Of a stretch of 64,000 bases of DNA, positions 21,903 through 31,894 are shown piece after piece (positions within the stretch are counted from its first letter, which is position 1; each line of letters starts with the position of its first letter). The stretch covers positions 53,050,321 to 53,114,320 of the forward strand of contig CM047808.1 of assembly GCA_026214975.1 (NCBI GenBank), in the 5' to 3' direction. The position numbers and the translations under genes were made by a program. The DNA is from Gentiana macrophylla. Its lineage: Eukaryota; Streptophyta; Magnoliopsida; Gentianales; Gentianaceae. The notes under the pieces are model-generated. The model saw only the letters and a program-made list of their open reading frames with translations. It was not told the origin of the DNA and ran no database searches.

Positions 21903-22033
21903 AAAATCTCAGTTAAGCACAAAGCGAGTGGGGGCATCAATAGTGTTTTTACATTTTTTACCTATAAAAATGTGTCGATTTTCGGATCTCAGTGGGGGCC
22001 GTGCACCCCCCGTCTAAAGGGCTGGGTCCGTCC
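21903..22033. mobile_element. Small insertion with hAT-like end in the LINE
   Basis: LINE homology stops at about 21902 and resumes near 22037. The segment ends GGGTCCGTCCCTG, which on the other strand is CAGGGACGGACCC, a hAT-type terminus. A matching left end was not found, so it is truncated or something else. It contains a GTGGGGGC...GCACCCCC inverted pair. Confidence 0.45.
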
Positions 22034-22036
22034 CTG

Positions 22037-22700
22037 GTACCATCCTTACAGCTGGGCTGGGACGTCGGCCGTCCTTTCTCTGGCGCAGCATTCTTGAGGG
22101 GCGGGACCTATTGTTTAGTGGAATCAGATGGAGAGTGGGTGATGGGGACTCGGTTTATGTTTTTCATGATGCTTGGACTAGTCGGCAGCCTTCGTTCCGT
22201 ATCCCTTTTGCTGGGCATGAGCTTCCAACAGACTCCAAGGTCTCAGATTTATTTATTTCCAATTCTAGGGTGTGGGATGTGCAAAGGGTTCGACAGTTAT
22301 TCAGGCCTTGGGAGTCAGACGCCATTCTTGAGACCATCATTGCCCCTGGAGGCCATCCAGACAGGCGGATTTGGCACTACGATCGTAAAGGAGTTTATAC
22401 TGTTCGGTCTGGGTACTTTTTGGCATTATCTCTTTACAAACATTCGACTACTGGGCCGACTACATCAGGAGGGGAGAGTCGGGTTTGGAGAGAAGGTTGG
22501 CGACCTCTGCAGTGCACCGCCAGATTCGCATTTTCTCGTGGAGGTGCTGCATGATTGTCTCGCTTATTGGCCGAGGGCCGCAGAGAGGCATATGGGGATG
22601 GTCATTGCTCAGCATGCGGGAGAGAAGTGGAAACCTGAGACACGTGCTTTTGAGTGTGAGATGGCGCTAGGATTTGGAGGGTGTCGCCATACTCTGGGGT
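22037..22700 (+). pseudogene. LINE zinc-binding RT-associated domain (zf-RVT type)
   Basis: After a frameshift near 22080 the sequence reads WRSILEGRDLLFSGIRWRVG and DGDSVYVFHDAWT, the signature just downstream of plant LINE RT. It continues through VSDLF.....WDVQRVRQLF and IWHYDRKGVYTVRSGY. Another frameshift near 22490 moves the next block (VHRQIRIFSWRCC, matching P.KI..F.WR) into a different frame. In intact LINEs this region is a Cys/His domain involved in nucleic-acid binding. Two or more frameshifts make it non-functional. Confidence 0.9.
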
Positions 22701-22705
22701 CTTAG

Positions 22706-23431
22706 GTGCCTCCGCTCGCTACCTTTGCGGATTTCTTTGCTTGGTGTTGGAGGGTGAGCAGGAGTTCAAAGGCTGCAAGATTTGTGTGGCTCGTGTCATG
22801 GGGATTTGGAAGGCGCGGCCGCTCTGCAGTGTTTGATGATCGAGCGATCTATGTCTTTGCAGTGTGCACACGTTCTCTAGCAGCAGTCGCTGAGTATGTA
22901 GAGGCTATGGAGCTTTATCGGATTCCGACCTTCGCCCACCATCTGATAGATAAGTGGGTGCGGCCGTTAGAAGGAGTTATCATGGGCAATGTTGATGCAT
23001 CAGCTACTGCGGCGGCCGCGGGGATTGGAGTTCTTTTCCGTGATTCTCAAGGGACAGTCCTTCATTCCTTCGCCTACCACTTTGATCCTGGAGACCCGGT
23101 GGAATACATGGAGCTCAAAGCTATCTCCTTGGCTTTAAAGGAAGCGCGGCAGTTGGGGATCCAACGGCTCGTGGTACAGAGTGATTGCTTGGCATGTGTC
23201 TCGCGGCTCCGCAGACCCGTAGAAGACCTTACGGCCCACGGCTGTTTAGTAAATGATTGTTTGGCTTTACTCTCTAGCTTTGTATCTGTTTCCTTTACTT
23301 TTATTCGGCGTATGGGGAATGTCCCTGCGCATCTCTTAGCTAGACATGTTTTACTAGTTTCGACCCGAACATCTTGGGGTGCCTCACCCCCTGATGACGT
23401 TTTGGCCGCCTGTTTGACGGATCTTGATTAA
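22706..23431 (+). pseudogene. LINE RNase H domain (RVT_3 type), 3' end
   Basis: The C-terminal part of the frame reads MGNVDASATAAAAGIGVLFR, EYMELKAISLALKEA and RLVVQSDCLACVSRL, followed by HVLLVSTRTSWGASPP near the end. The three acidic residues (D in NVDAS, E in YMELKA, D in VQSDC) are those of the plant LINE RNase H. The domain is largely open and ends in a stop shortly before the poly(A) tail, the normal 3' layout of plant L1 elements. The N-terminal half of the frame (to about residue 85) is the degraded linker. Confidence 0.9.
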
Positions 23432-23642
23432 TAAAAGTTCTTTTTTCCTTAAAAAAAAAATTTAAAAAATTCATGTATGTTTTTCTGTTTTCTGTGACTC
23501 AATTCCTGAAGCTTTTCAATAATCATGCAATTACATTTATTCCTAAGATTCCATACACCCAAGATATTTCTTGATTCTGTCTCATAAATCAGTGCACTTT
23601 TAAATAAGCTTATTTTTCATAATTTTCATGTTTAATTTCTAG

Positions 23643-23836
23643 TATGAGAAGCTGGCTTCACAAGTTTCAGGTCAATTGAATCATGGGTTAGTATTTTATT
23701 ACTTTCTTATCTGTTTATTTTTCTTTTGATTAATTCAACAATTTATGTTTAATTGTTCTCTGAGAGTATTGTGGCTACAAGTGAAAACCGAAAGGAAATA
23801 AGCCAGAAGAATCTTAACAGTGAACAATTGGAATAG
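23643..23836 (+). pseudogene. Two exon-like segments of unknown gene
   Basis: After TTTCTAG, the bases 23643-23686 code YEKLASQVSGQLNHG and end at a donor-like GTTAGT. After TCTCTGAG, the bases 23765-23836 code SIVATSENRKEISQKN and LNSEQLE before a stop. Both read as ordinary polar protein on the same strand, with about 78 bp between them. No family was recognised. They look like exons of a host gene fragment rather than of a transposon. Confidence 0.4.
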
Positions 23837-23978
23837 GCAAACAACTATACTTGACATAGCACTTGCACTTCTAAGATTGAATCTTTGCACTTCTAAGATT
23901 GAATCTTCTAAGATTGAATCTTTGCACTTCTAACAATTGGAATAGGCAAACAACTATAAAGATTGAATCTTTGCATTC
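23826..23978 (+). repeat. Local shuffled repeat (TTCTAAGATTGAATCTTTGCA)
   Basis: The phrase CTTCTAAGATTGAATCTTTGCA recurs several times between 23868 and 23975, and CAATTGGAATAGGCAAACAACTATA occurs at both 23826-23850 and 23934-23958, so a block was duplicated. Confidence 0.75.
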
Positions 23979-24647
23979 AATTCCATGGCATCATTTTCTT
24001 TGTCAACCTTCTTGCTATTTAAGGGCACCCCGGTGCATAAAAGCATCCTGCCTACAGGGTTTGAGGAAGGGTTGGGGCATTTAGGCCATTTGTACGCAAC
24101 CTTATGTTATATTTTTACATGTTCTTGCAGCTCGAGCACGTACTGGTCATGTGACGACTGGTCATTTCAGTTACAGGGAATTATAGTACACCTTTAGGAG
24201 GTCAACGACTGTAACGCCCCCAGACCCCGGGCCTAGTTGCGCTAAATGAGCCATAAATGGTCCGGTCAACTGCTTAAACCGCCGTCCTCGTTTGGTCTAA
24301 AATGGCTAACCCGAGTTGACAAGACCTTTATGTCTCACACTTATATGGGGTGAGTATTCTACTATTTTTTCTATGTGGGACTTTACAACGACATTTTACC
24401 AATGTGCCCTTTGTCCTTCCAAACAATGCTGAAAATGAGTTAGAGGGGATGGGAACTCCACTTGATAGATTTCAAACACACAGTTGTTAAAAGACATGAT
24501 GGTATATTAACTGAAACAGCAATGATACTGTCATTAAAAGAAAGACACGACAAGTGCCATAAATTGAAGTGGCAGTGGGACTTTACAGAAACTTTAAGGT
24601 TTTGAAAGCCATTTCTTAAATAGGCACATGTTTCATTGCCACATTAG

Positions 24648-25102
24648 GTTTCATGTTCGAGAATGTCTGGAGTTCTTGAATAATGCAGGCAGGTAACAAC
24701 ATCAAACCTTGATTGGGGTGTTCTTCAATTTTCATCGATTAGTTTTTCACACCTTTTATTTAAGGCTAATCCACATAGTTTCCTTTGTATTGCAGGGAGG
24801 TACTGATTAACTAAAGGTACAATGCTGGAAATATATTCTGTGAAAAAGACATTTAAAACGATGAATCTTTTTACGAGTTTCTAATTGAATTTTCGGTGAA
24901 TTCATTATACAGAGAATTAGGGAAGAATATTCATAGTACATCATTGAGCTAAGGGAAGAAAGGCCATTAAAATCAGTTAAGATCCTCTCTTTCTATTGTA
25001 ACTTAACTAGTGTATTAATTATGTCGTTTGAAAATGGTCGGTTTATTAACATTCTTGCAGCTAATTAATGATCTGGGAAAGCTGGGGCTGTCAACTAAGC
25101 AG
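24648..25102 (+). pseudogene. More exon-like segments of the unknown gene
   Basis: 24648-24692 codes FHVRECLEFLNNAGR between ATTAG and GTAACA. 24796-24816 lies between TTGCAG and GTAC. 25061-25102 codes LINDLGKLGLSTKQ between TTCTTGCAG and GTAATT. The repeated pyrimidine-AG and GT framing of short open segments on one strand suggests a former multi-exon host gene. I could not name it, and stops are present in the intermediate segments. Confidence 0.4.
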
Positions 25103-25530
25103 GTAATTAAGTAAAAAATATAAAAAGCAACATGGGTATTTAGACTGATTCTCCAGAGCCAAAATGGGTGTAAGTGTTGAACTTGAAATGGTTGAATGTT
25201 GTAGATCTACTAATGCCAAGTTGGAACTTGACTATGTCGTAGACTTTGGAGCTTGGCTATTAATGCAGCTCACTTGCATCACTAGCTTTGGATCTGCTGT
25301 GTTTAGTTGACATATATGTTCATGTATGGTCTATTTTTTAGAGTCCTGTTAAGCTGTCTTTGAGTCCTAATCTGCTGGTGTCCTAATATCTAAGTCCTTG
25401 TACTTCACTGCATTAGTTTAGTTGTTTTCCTTGGTTTTAACTAATGAAGGGTTTTAGTAGTTAAAACCAATGCAATTAATTTTGGGTTTATTTGGGTGCA
25501 ATTAAATTATTGGGTTTTTCTTGGATTTCA

Positions 25531-25752
25531 GGGGCTGTTGAGGCATTTTGCAGTGTAGCATCACGGGTCTGTAGAGTCACTTTGCAATGTGGGATCAAGA
25601 GGCTGTTGAGGCGCTTTGATATGTGACAGCACAAAACCTGTTGAGGCGCTTTGAAATGTGACAACCCAGAACATGTTGAGGCTTTTTGAAATGTGACAAC
25701 CCATGACCTGAGGCGCTTTGAAATGTGACAACCCATGACCTGTTGAGGCGCG
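25531..25752. repeat. Minisatellite, unit about 34-36 bp, about 6 copies
   Basis: The unit is roughly CTGTTGAGGCGCTTTGAAATGTGACAACCCATGAC, most regular at 25601-25752. The GAGGCG phrase recurs toward the CACTA end at 26010, so the array is probably the subterminal repeat region of that transposon. Confidence 0.85.
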
Positions 25753-26010
25753 AGTATATCGTTGCCATTGGCGCCTTTCATGACGTTTTAAATCGTGTTC
25801 ATTAGGGTCTTTTGTGATGTTTTAAAATGCCTGATTCTGAATTTAATAAGATGCTTTTATGTGTATCAATTTGGTGTTTTATTTGTAGTGACACCAACAG
25901 TGGTGGGGTTCAGAAAACGCCACGGAAACGCCGCAAACCAACAAAACGCCTTTGTATGTTACCTTTTGAGGCGTTTATCATTGTCACCAAACCATGTTTT
26001 TCTTGTAGTG
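25531..26010. mobile_element. Right end of a second CACTA element
   Basis: The terminal bases, read on the other strand, are CACTACAAGAAAAACATGGT, a classic CACTA end, followed inward by short AACGCC / GAGGCG subterminal repeats. No left terminus with the matching sequence was found in the window, so the element is truncated or its left end is too decayed. GAG follows the end at 26011. Confidence 0.7.
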
Positions 26011-26064
26011 GAGGCAGAGGCTTATCACCCCAAGGTGAACGTTAAATACATGGGTTAAAATTAT

Positions 26065-27756
26065 CGTTGGTCCCTTGAAAATACTTTGGTTAAATTTAGA
26101 GGGGATAAACATAACACTTAAAACTTTTTGGAGTTAACAAACTCAAGAATGTCGTGAGCTCAACGACCGCTCAAGAATCTGTTGACCACTAAATAGTCTC
26201 ACGACAACAGATATGTTTGGATTTGTTGCAGCGGAATATATTCAAATTAAGCCTTGTAACTTGTTGTTAAAAAGATGATACTAAGTATTAAATACTCAGT
26301 AGTGTAAGTGTGTGATTCAGTTGCTAGTTTCAGTAAGTTGATGTGATCAGTATACTAAATGAATAAAGTAAATGCAGAAAGTAAGTAGGCAATTTTTATA
26401 GTGGTTCCAGGTGGTGTAATCCTGTCAGTCCACTCTTCTCATGTGATATTGGAGGAAATTCACTAGAGATCTTTGAGGTTGCAGTTACAAAATACCCTAA
26501 GATGTCTGTCCTTCACCAATTACTATGGCTTCACAAAGTGAATATTTGAAACATGTAGGATTGCTGCTCCAAAGTATTCCATTGGTCCTTGAAGGGTAGA
26601 ATTTCCTCTTCACCAGCTCTACCACAAACAACAGTTCTTGACACCTAAGTGCTTCTATGTCTTCAGCAGGTTTCTTGTAAAAGAAAGGTTGAATCAAGTA
26701 AATGATTCAATTATCAGCAACTTGATCAGGATGAAATGATCAGCATCTTGATGTCTTCAAGTGTGTGAACTTGATGTAACTTGATGGCAGATTACACTTG
26801 AAGAGTTTTCTGGATCAATAGCTTTAAGCTCAGTGATGTCAGTAGGGTGATTTTCTTGATAAGAAACTTGATAGCTTGGAGTAGATTATTACTTTTCATC
26901 ACCTGTATCTGAATCAGGAGTCTTCTATTTATAGGTGAGAATCATGTGACTTATGTTTGAAATTCAAACATAGCCGTTTTGATTTGTCTCCATCTTGACT
27001 TGCTTTCTCTCTCAGACATAGTAATCGGATACATTGTCGCTTGCTTTTGTCGGTTTTGATCTGTCCACCCTTTGACTTATGTCCATTGGTTAATCCTGAA
27101 TCTTTCCAACGTTCTTTTCATCTTGGCCATTGATTTGTTGACAATATCAAGGCTTGTAATCCATCCTTATCCTTGTAATCTTCTAATGTAACCTTTGATT
27201 AAATCGAGATTTATACTCAGCAGATATCTGACTTATTTTAGTCTCATTGATGTATATATATCTGTCGGTGACTAAAGTCTACTGTGTTTCAATAACACTT
27301 CAGCTGACTGCTTTTCATCTAAATTTTTATTATAAAGTTAGAGTACAACATTTTGAACATAATTAAGTTCCAATCACCACTTAACATATGGAACTTAGAC
27401 CTTGTACACAAAGTATATGTAATCAGTTTTAGTCATCATGCAGACTTCCCTAAATTTCGATTCCATATCCTTGACTTTAAGTACTAAGTTTGATCCCTTA
27501 GCCTTCAATAAGCGAGTTTGAACCCTCAGCCTTCAGTCTTCACGGAGTTCCTAACGGTCTACGGAACCTAGTTACCTTAATGACCTAGACAGGTCTGCTG
27601 ATAAAGTCAGCTGACCTAATTACAATGCTTGTTTGATCAAACCTATACAAAGATCAAACTCTAATAAACCTATATATTTGATCTAGACATCTTTTTGGCT
27701 TTGCTCTATAACAGCTAGTCTGGTACTCATCATTAAAACTTAAAATAAGTCCAACA
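26065..27756 (-). repeat. Solo LTR (1.69 kb) with TSD ATTAT
   Basis: It begins CGTTGGTCCCTTGAAAA (the T of TG mutated) and ends AAGTCCAACA. The same start phrase and the GGTGGTGTAATCC and CCTTCACCA blocks occur in the LTRs at 48984 and 55603, so it is a diverged member of that family. ATTAT lies on both sides (26060-26064, 27757-27761). No internal sequence remains, as expected from recombination between two LTRs. It sits in an Athila gag relic. Confidence 0.88.
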
Positions 27757-27761
27757 ATTAT

Positions 27762-28150
27762 AATCAATATTTTGGGAAGGGAAATGAGGAACCTAATGTC
27801 CACATAACAAATTTTCTCGAGATATGTTTCACTATTAGGACGACAAGGTCCAACCGACAATGTGAAATTGAATTTGTTCCATTAGACACTAAAAGATCGA
27901 GCCAAACAACGGTTGTTGTCGCTACCATCTGAGTCGATAACAACTTAGGCAGAGCTTCTTAAGGCATTCATGGACTAAATTTTCTTAGCCAACAAGTCGC
28001 ACAACTTCGTCAGGCAGCATTCAATTTCAAACAGTCACCAGGTGAGCCATTTAATGAGATATGAGAGCCATTTAAGGAGGCATTGCTTAAATCCCCACAC
28101 CGTGATATCATACTTTGGTTACAGATGGGCAAATCTACACGGATTGCGTC
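27762..28150 (+). pseudogene. Athila-type Ty3 gag relic
   Basis: Across frameshifts and stops, the sequence gives NEEPNVHITNFLEIC, then DNVKLNLFH, LKDRAKQRLLSLPSESITT, AELLKAF, QSPGEPFNEI and KEALLKSPH. These blocks match, in order, the core of Athila/Tat gag proteins, in which FLEICDT, LRLFPFSLRDKAK.WL.SLP.GSITTW and GESLYEAWERFK are diagnostic. Gag forms the particle that packages the element RNA. At least three stops and several frameshifts are present. A solo LTR cuts the gene at its upstream side. Confidence 0.82.
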
Positions 28151-28310
28151 TCTCTCGAAGCCAGCCTTTTATCCCAAAGCAAAAGAGAGAGCGTCTAGCG
28201 GTCTTATAAATCAATCAAACTTCTTCCCTACTATAGTTTGTACTCTTTAGGGTCTTTCTTTCGCAGCTTACTCGTCCGGTGGGTATTTTGTAAGTACAAC
28301 AATTCTCATA

Positions 28311-28312
<2 letters not shown>

Positions 28313-28360
<48 letters not shown>
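28313..28360. repeat. (AT)n microsatellite, 48 bp
   Basis: An uninterrupted AT dinucleotide run. Confidence 0.95.
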
Positions 28361-28364
<4 letters not shown>

Positions 28365-28729
28365 ATAGTGAGTTTGAACGAAGTCGTAATATTTGCATCT
28401 TTCCTCGGGGGTAGTAAGAGCGGAGATATGGGCGTTAGAGATTCAACAAAAATGAGAAACAAATCCACTATCTGTTTTATGTCAAGCAATACGTGGTCCG
28501 TCAGGATTCTTATAGTGGTAGGGCATTTATGGATCAAACACTACATTAAGCTTTTTAGAAGTGCGAACAGGTTGCCAAATGTACCCAGTGGGGAGAAGAA
28601 AGATTGAATACGAGAAACATTCCAGAAGTGAGAAAGAATTTTCGGTAGTAGAAAAGCAAATGTCAATTATGATGAACAAAGTCGACTACTTTAGTGAAAA
28701 GTTGAACAAAATTTAGAGAGAAAGGTATG

Positions 28730-29323
28730 TGAGGATGTCCGGGTTAAGACATGCCACGTGTCGTTCGTATAGAGGCCAAGCAATTATTGTGGGCCATAAC
28801 TCCAGGTGAGAGGCCCGACCTTGACTTTCGACCCGACCACCACAGGTCGGTTCGGTCGTAGTAGGGACTAGGTAAACCATATGTTGACCGAGCTGCTCTA
28901 GGAAGCTCTATGCAGGTCGGTCAGAGTTTTCCTTAAGTACGAAAGCAATCAATTCAGATAATTATAGAATGAATCCTTAGTCATTAAGACTGTGATTCAA
29001 ATAATCTGATACGACCTTATTTATCCCTAAATTAACGGGATATTCATAATAATCCTTAGGGGTTAAGAATCCTAATACTTGTTGAACAAGAAAAGGGATG
29101 AGTCGTCCCCTATATAAACAATCCCTAAGGAACTACGAAGGACTTGATTCCAGTAGACCGATTTGATACGTAGGCAGCTTGAGAGCAGACTCTCAGGCTC
29201 AATCCAAATCTAGTCACAAACACCTATCGTTTTGCACATTGTTCTTGGTTTTCTTAAGATCTTGATTATTGTCACTAGATAAAATTAGCCCGGATTATTC
29301 ATCAGATGAACCTAGCATCGTCA
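28730..29323 (+). repeat. Solo LTR of the level-1 family, opposite orientation, TSD GTATG
   Basis: It begins TGAGGATGTCCGGG and ends TAGCATCGTCA, with GTATG on both sides (28725-28729, 29324-29328). Its 3' half (TTGATTATTGTCACTAG...ATTAGCCCGGATTATT) is the reverse complement of the start of the LTRs at 29867 and 62353, so it is a related family member inserted the other way round. No internal part remains. Confidence 0.88.
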
Positions 29324-29528
29324 GTATGTGGCTCTGGTAGCACAGGCAGAGAACAGAGAAAATAATTACGGCAATGATGAAGAGGTAAACTATTTGAGAC
29401 AAAATCGAGGGCCCGGATATCCCTACCAAGGGAGGTATATACCCGGGGCAATTGATATGCCCAAGAACGAGCACCGTATGTTCCCCCAAAGGCACGAAAC
29501 TGATGGAAAAATGCTATGGAGAAGCTGA
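29324..29528 (+). pseudogene. Continuation of Athila-type gag relic
   Basis: Downstream of the solo LTR the frame reads AENRENNYGNDEEVNYLRQN, then RGPGYPYQGRYIPG. This resembles the Asn/Tyr/Gly-rich region after the gag core in Athila elements (EVNY....R.NPYS..YNPG). It extends the relic at 27762-28150; about 580 bp of poorly conserved sequence with an AT repeat lies between them. Confidence 0.55.
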
Positions 29529-29660
29529 TCTCACTGTTAATATTAATTTACCCAAGATAACTAAAGTATTGGAGAGACCCTTGTATCTTGGAGTTTAAAG
29601 AACCGACATGTAGTATCAAGATCAAGCACTGAATCTTTATTTTCTCCGTAGCATCTCAAA

Positions 29661-29714
<54 letters not shown>

Positions 29715-29861
29715 TTTATATACTAAACATTTAGATTTTGTTGATCGTTTAAAGACTTGTCTTCAATTTCCAATCATTTAAGATAATCGCATGTACATGT
29801 TTGTTCACAACACCCACCGCTAACTCTTTATTTTCTTTCTAGTTTCTACTTCCTCACAAAC
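29529..29861. other. Unassigned stretch with (AT)n run at 29663-29711
   Basis: A 49-bp AT run occupies 29663-29711. The rest has no recognisable gene. The target site of the nested stack (ACCAA, 29862-29866) follows. Confidence 0.6.
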
Positions 29862-29866
29862 ACCAA

Positions 29867-30533
29867 TGACAATGCAGGATACTGTTGATTATTAAATCCG
29901 GGCTAAATTGAACCTAGTGACAATAATTCAAGACTAAAAACCCTATAAAGGGATAAAAACGAGGGTGCTGTTTGAGTATTTTAGACCGAGCTTGAGATTA
30001 TGGAATCCCAAGTTGCCTATGCATCGTGTAATTGTTCAGGAATCAAGTCTCTCGTCGTTCCTTAGGATTGTTTATATAAGGGATGTCCCGTCAATGGCAA
30101 GCCTTTGCCCTGTCCACTATGGACTCTATTTCGTACCTTCCAAGGATTTTATTATGTCAATCCCTTTAAGTTTTAAGATAATCCCAGATGATTTAAATAT
30201 CAAGATCAGAGTCATAATGAGGGAAGGATTTTCCCATATTTATCTTGTAATATACAAACATGTGTGTACTTCAGATAAGGAAGGCTTTGACCGTCCTGTG
30301 TCAAGCCCCTAGGCCGTCTTGGCCCGAACTGCACTTAACCGAGATCTGTTGCGACCTAGCCGACCTACGGTGGTCTGAGCAACAAACAAGACCAATCTCC
30401 CACCTAGGGTTGTGGTCTGCCCTTAAGCATGAAGTGGGGCTCATAGCCCTTAATAGTATAGCTTCTCTGTCTTCATTTAATGTTTAGTCTATAAAAAGAT
30501 GACCCGTGGCAAGGGCTAGTTCGACCCTCATCA
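29867..30533 (-). repeat. Level-1 element 3' LTR (667 bp)
   Basis: It aligns over its full length with 62353-63001, including GTGACAATAATTCAAGACTAAAAACCCTA and GAAGTGGGGCTC-type blocks (two separate shared phrases). Confidence 0.93.
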
Positions 30534-30679
30534 TAAGGCCCCTAGATCTAGCTGAACCACTCATTGTGAGGTCGGATCTGTTAGAGGTGTAGCTTGGCCT
30601 CTATCATCCATACTTGTAGAATTTTTGATAACCTACTCATGGCAGGTGGTAGAGTACCGTTACAATGCTGTTATAACTT

Positions 30680-31024
30680 CTCGAGATTCGAGGTTTTTCA
30701 TTCCATGCCGTTTGAAGTGGGACGGTTTTTGAGAACGTTCTTGGGGTTTACTCCTTAGGATTTGATGAAGATAAGGCGCAGCTTGCTGACCTTAGCCTTC
30801 ACGTCATGGTCCATAAAACAATGTACGTTCCAGACATGGACGTGACTTATGAGACTCATCTCGTCGAGTTCAAGCAGGGTGTAGACATAGTGTCTAAGTA
30901 CGCCCGTCGTCGTGCTATGGCTCTATCTCAAGTTCCTTTGGCTGCTCCTTCTACCTCAGCTACTCCCGCCAAGCTACCTGGCGCTACTTCGGTGAGTCTT
31001 CCTTCTTCCGTAGAGGTTGGGTAG
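30680..31024 (+). pseudogene. Antisense ORF of the level-1 element
   Basis: The best-preserved frame (ATG at 30806, stop at 31024) reads MVHKTMYVPDMDVTYETHLV, then EFKQGVDIVSKYARRRAMAL and an Ala/Ser/Pro-rich tail. Upstream codons (DEDKAQLADLSLH) extend it to about 30760. It runs opposite to the element's own direction and lies just inside the 3' LTR. Tat-lineage elements such as Grande carry an antisense ORF of unknown function in this position, which is the most likely explanation, though I cannot confirm homology. It may instead be captured host sequence. Confidence 0.5.
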
Positions 31025-31239
31025 AACTCCAATTCCGGAGCATCTTAAGCTTTGCCTTGTAAATTTTTGCTTTTGAAAAACTCAAATTGTATTATGTACA
31101 ACGATATATGCAATATTTTGTTAAGTCCACTTGCCTTAACTTTTATTTCTAGTACATACTTTAAGCACTTAGCTATGTAGCGGGGTATCCTGCCCCAGTA
31201 TGGCCTACAAAAACTTGTAGTTTTTGGGTGGCCTATTTA

Positions 31240-31889
31240 GTGATTATTGCAGACTTGCTGGGTCTGACCTGCATGACTCAAATGTCATTGTTTGTCCTGC
31301 AAATTCATTGAATCTGGCCTACAGAGTTCAAAATTTTGATTTATGTCCTGCAGAATTAAGGGGTTTTTCCTAGCAAACACGTTGAGTCTGACATGCAGAG
31401 CTAAAAAATTTGATGCATGTCCTGCAAACTTAAGCAAACCTTTTGAGTCCGACATGCGGAGCTCAATAATTCTAAGTCTATCCTACAGACATAAGGGGTT
31501 TGCCTTAGCGAACGTGTTGAGACTGACCCACAGAACTCAAGCTTTCGAGTATGACCTGTGGACTTTAGAAAATTTTTTGAGTCTGACCTGCAGAGCTCAA
31601 GCTTTCGCGTCCGACCTGCAGAGCTCAAGTTTTCGAGTCTGTCCTGCTGACTTAAGCAAACTTTTCGAGTCGGACCTGCGCTACTCAAGTTTTCGAGTCC
31701 GTCCTGTGGACTTAAACAAACTTTTTGAGTCTGAGATGCGAAGCTCAAGTTTTTGAGTCCGACCTGTGGACTTAAGAAAACTTTTTGAGTCCGACCTGCG
31801 GAGTTCAAGTTTTCGAGTCCGACCTACGGAGATCAAGTTTTTGAGTCCGACCTACAGACTTAAGCAAACTTTTCGAGTCCGACCTACAG
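31240..31889. repeat. Tandem array, left half (composite unit about 59 bp)
   Basis: Alternating sub-units of about 28 bp (GAGTCCGACCTGCGGAGCTCAAGTTTTC) and about 31 bp (GAGTCCGTCCTGTGGACTTAAGCAAACTTTT) repeat from about 31560 to the Athila insertion, with more diverged copies from 31240. The same array resumes at 61163, so it was one block before the Athila landed in it. Open frames of 135-137 codons on both strands are a by-product of the repeat. Confidence 0.92.
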
Positions 31890-31894
31890 AGCTC
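31890..31894. other. Target duplication AGCTC of the Athila insertion
   Basis: AGCTC is part of the repeat unit (GAGCTCAAG). The right copy is AGCAC at 61158-61162, one change. Confidence 0.85.

Larger units (their letters stand above)
17835..23460 (+). mobile_element. L1-type LINE, 5'-truncated, split by CACTA
   Basis: The left piece (about 17835-17892) reads VFAFLRDKIRKKVAG, a stop, then KDKL. After the CACTA and its TGC duplicate the frame continues exactly into LSPAGKEV. This is the standard plant LINE RT C-terminal region, followed by a zinc-binding RT-associated domain, an RNase H domain, AATAAA-like ATTAATAAAAG and a poly(A) tail at about 23450-23460. The endonuclease and RT catalytic core are missing, as expected for 5' truncation. 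Frameshifts, stops and a further small insertion (21903-22033) show it is dead. Confidence 0.9.
23461..25530. other. Gene-debris region with exon-like segments
   Basis: No intact gene is present, but several plus-strand segments are bounded by splice-like AG and GT signals (listed separately). A TGTAACGCCCCC start at 24210 looks like the left end of a Ty3-type LTR, without a partner. The region may be the interior of the second CACTA, whose right end is at 26010; no left CACTA end was found. Confidence 0.35.

Noticed and set aside
22706..23431. Stand-alone host RNase H gene
   Set aside because: It continues the LINE order (RT, zinc-binding domain, RNase H, poly(A)) and has no start or promoter of its own.
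25488..25781. 97-codon minus-strand frame with repeated HFK/CHISKR phrases
   Set aside because: It is the translation of the 34-36-bp minisatellite in the CACTA subterminal region.
28268..28537. Frame with a long Ile-Tyr run
   Set aside because: This is the translation of an (AT)n microsatellite.
5373..29711. Regular short repeats as a possible CRISPR array
   Set aside because: All arrays seen are head-to-tail without unique spacers, or simple dinucleotide runs, in plant nuclear DNA. No Cas gene is present.
31343..31808. Open frames of 135-137 codons on both strands that look like repeat proteins
   Set aside because: They lie in a tandem DNA array whose unit happens to lack stops in several frames on both strands. 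There is no initiation context or conserved domain, so they are by-products of the repeat.
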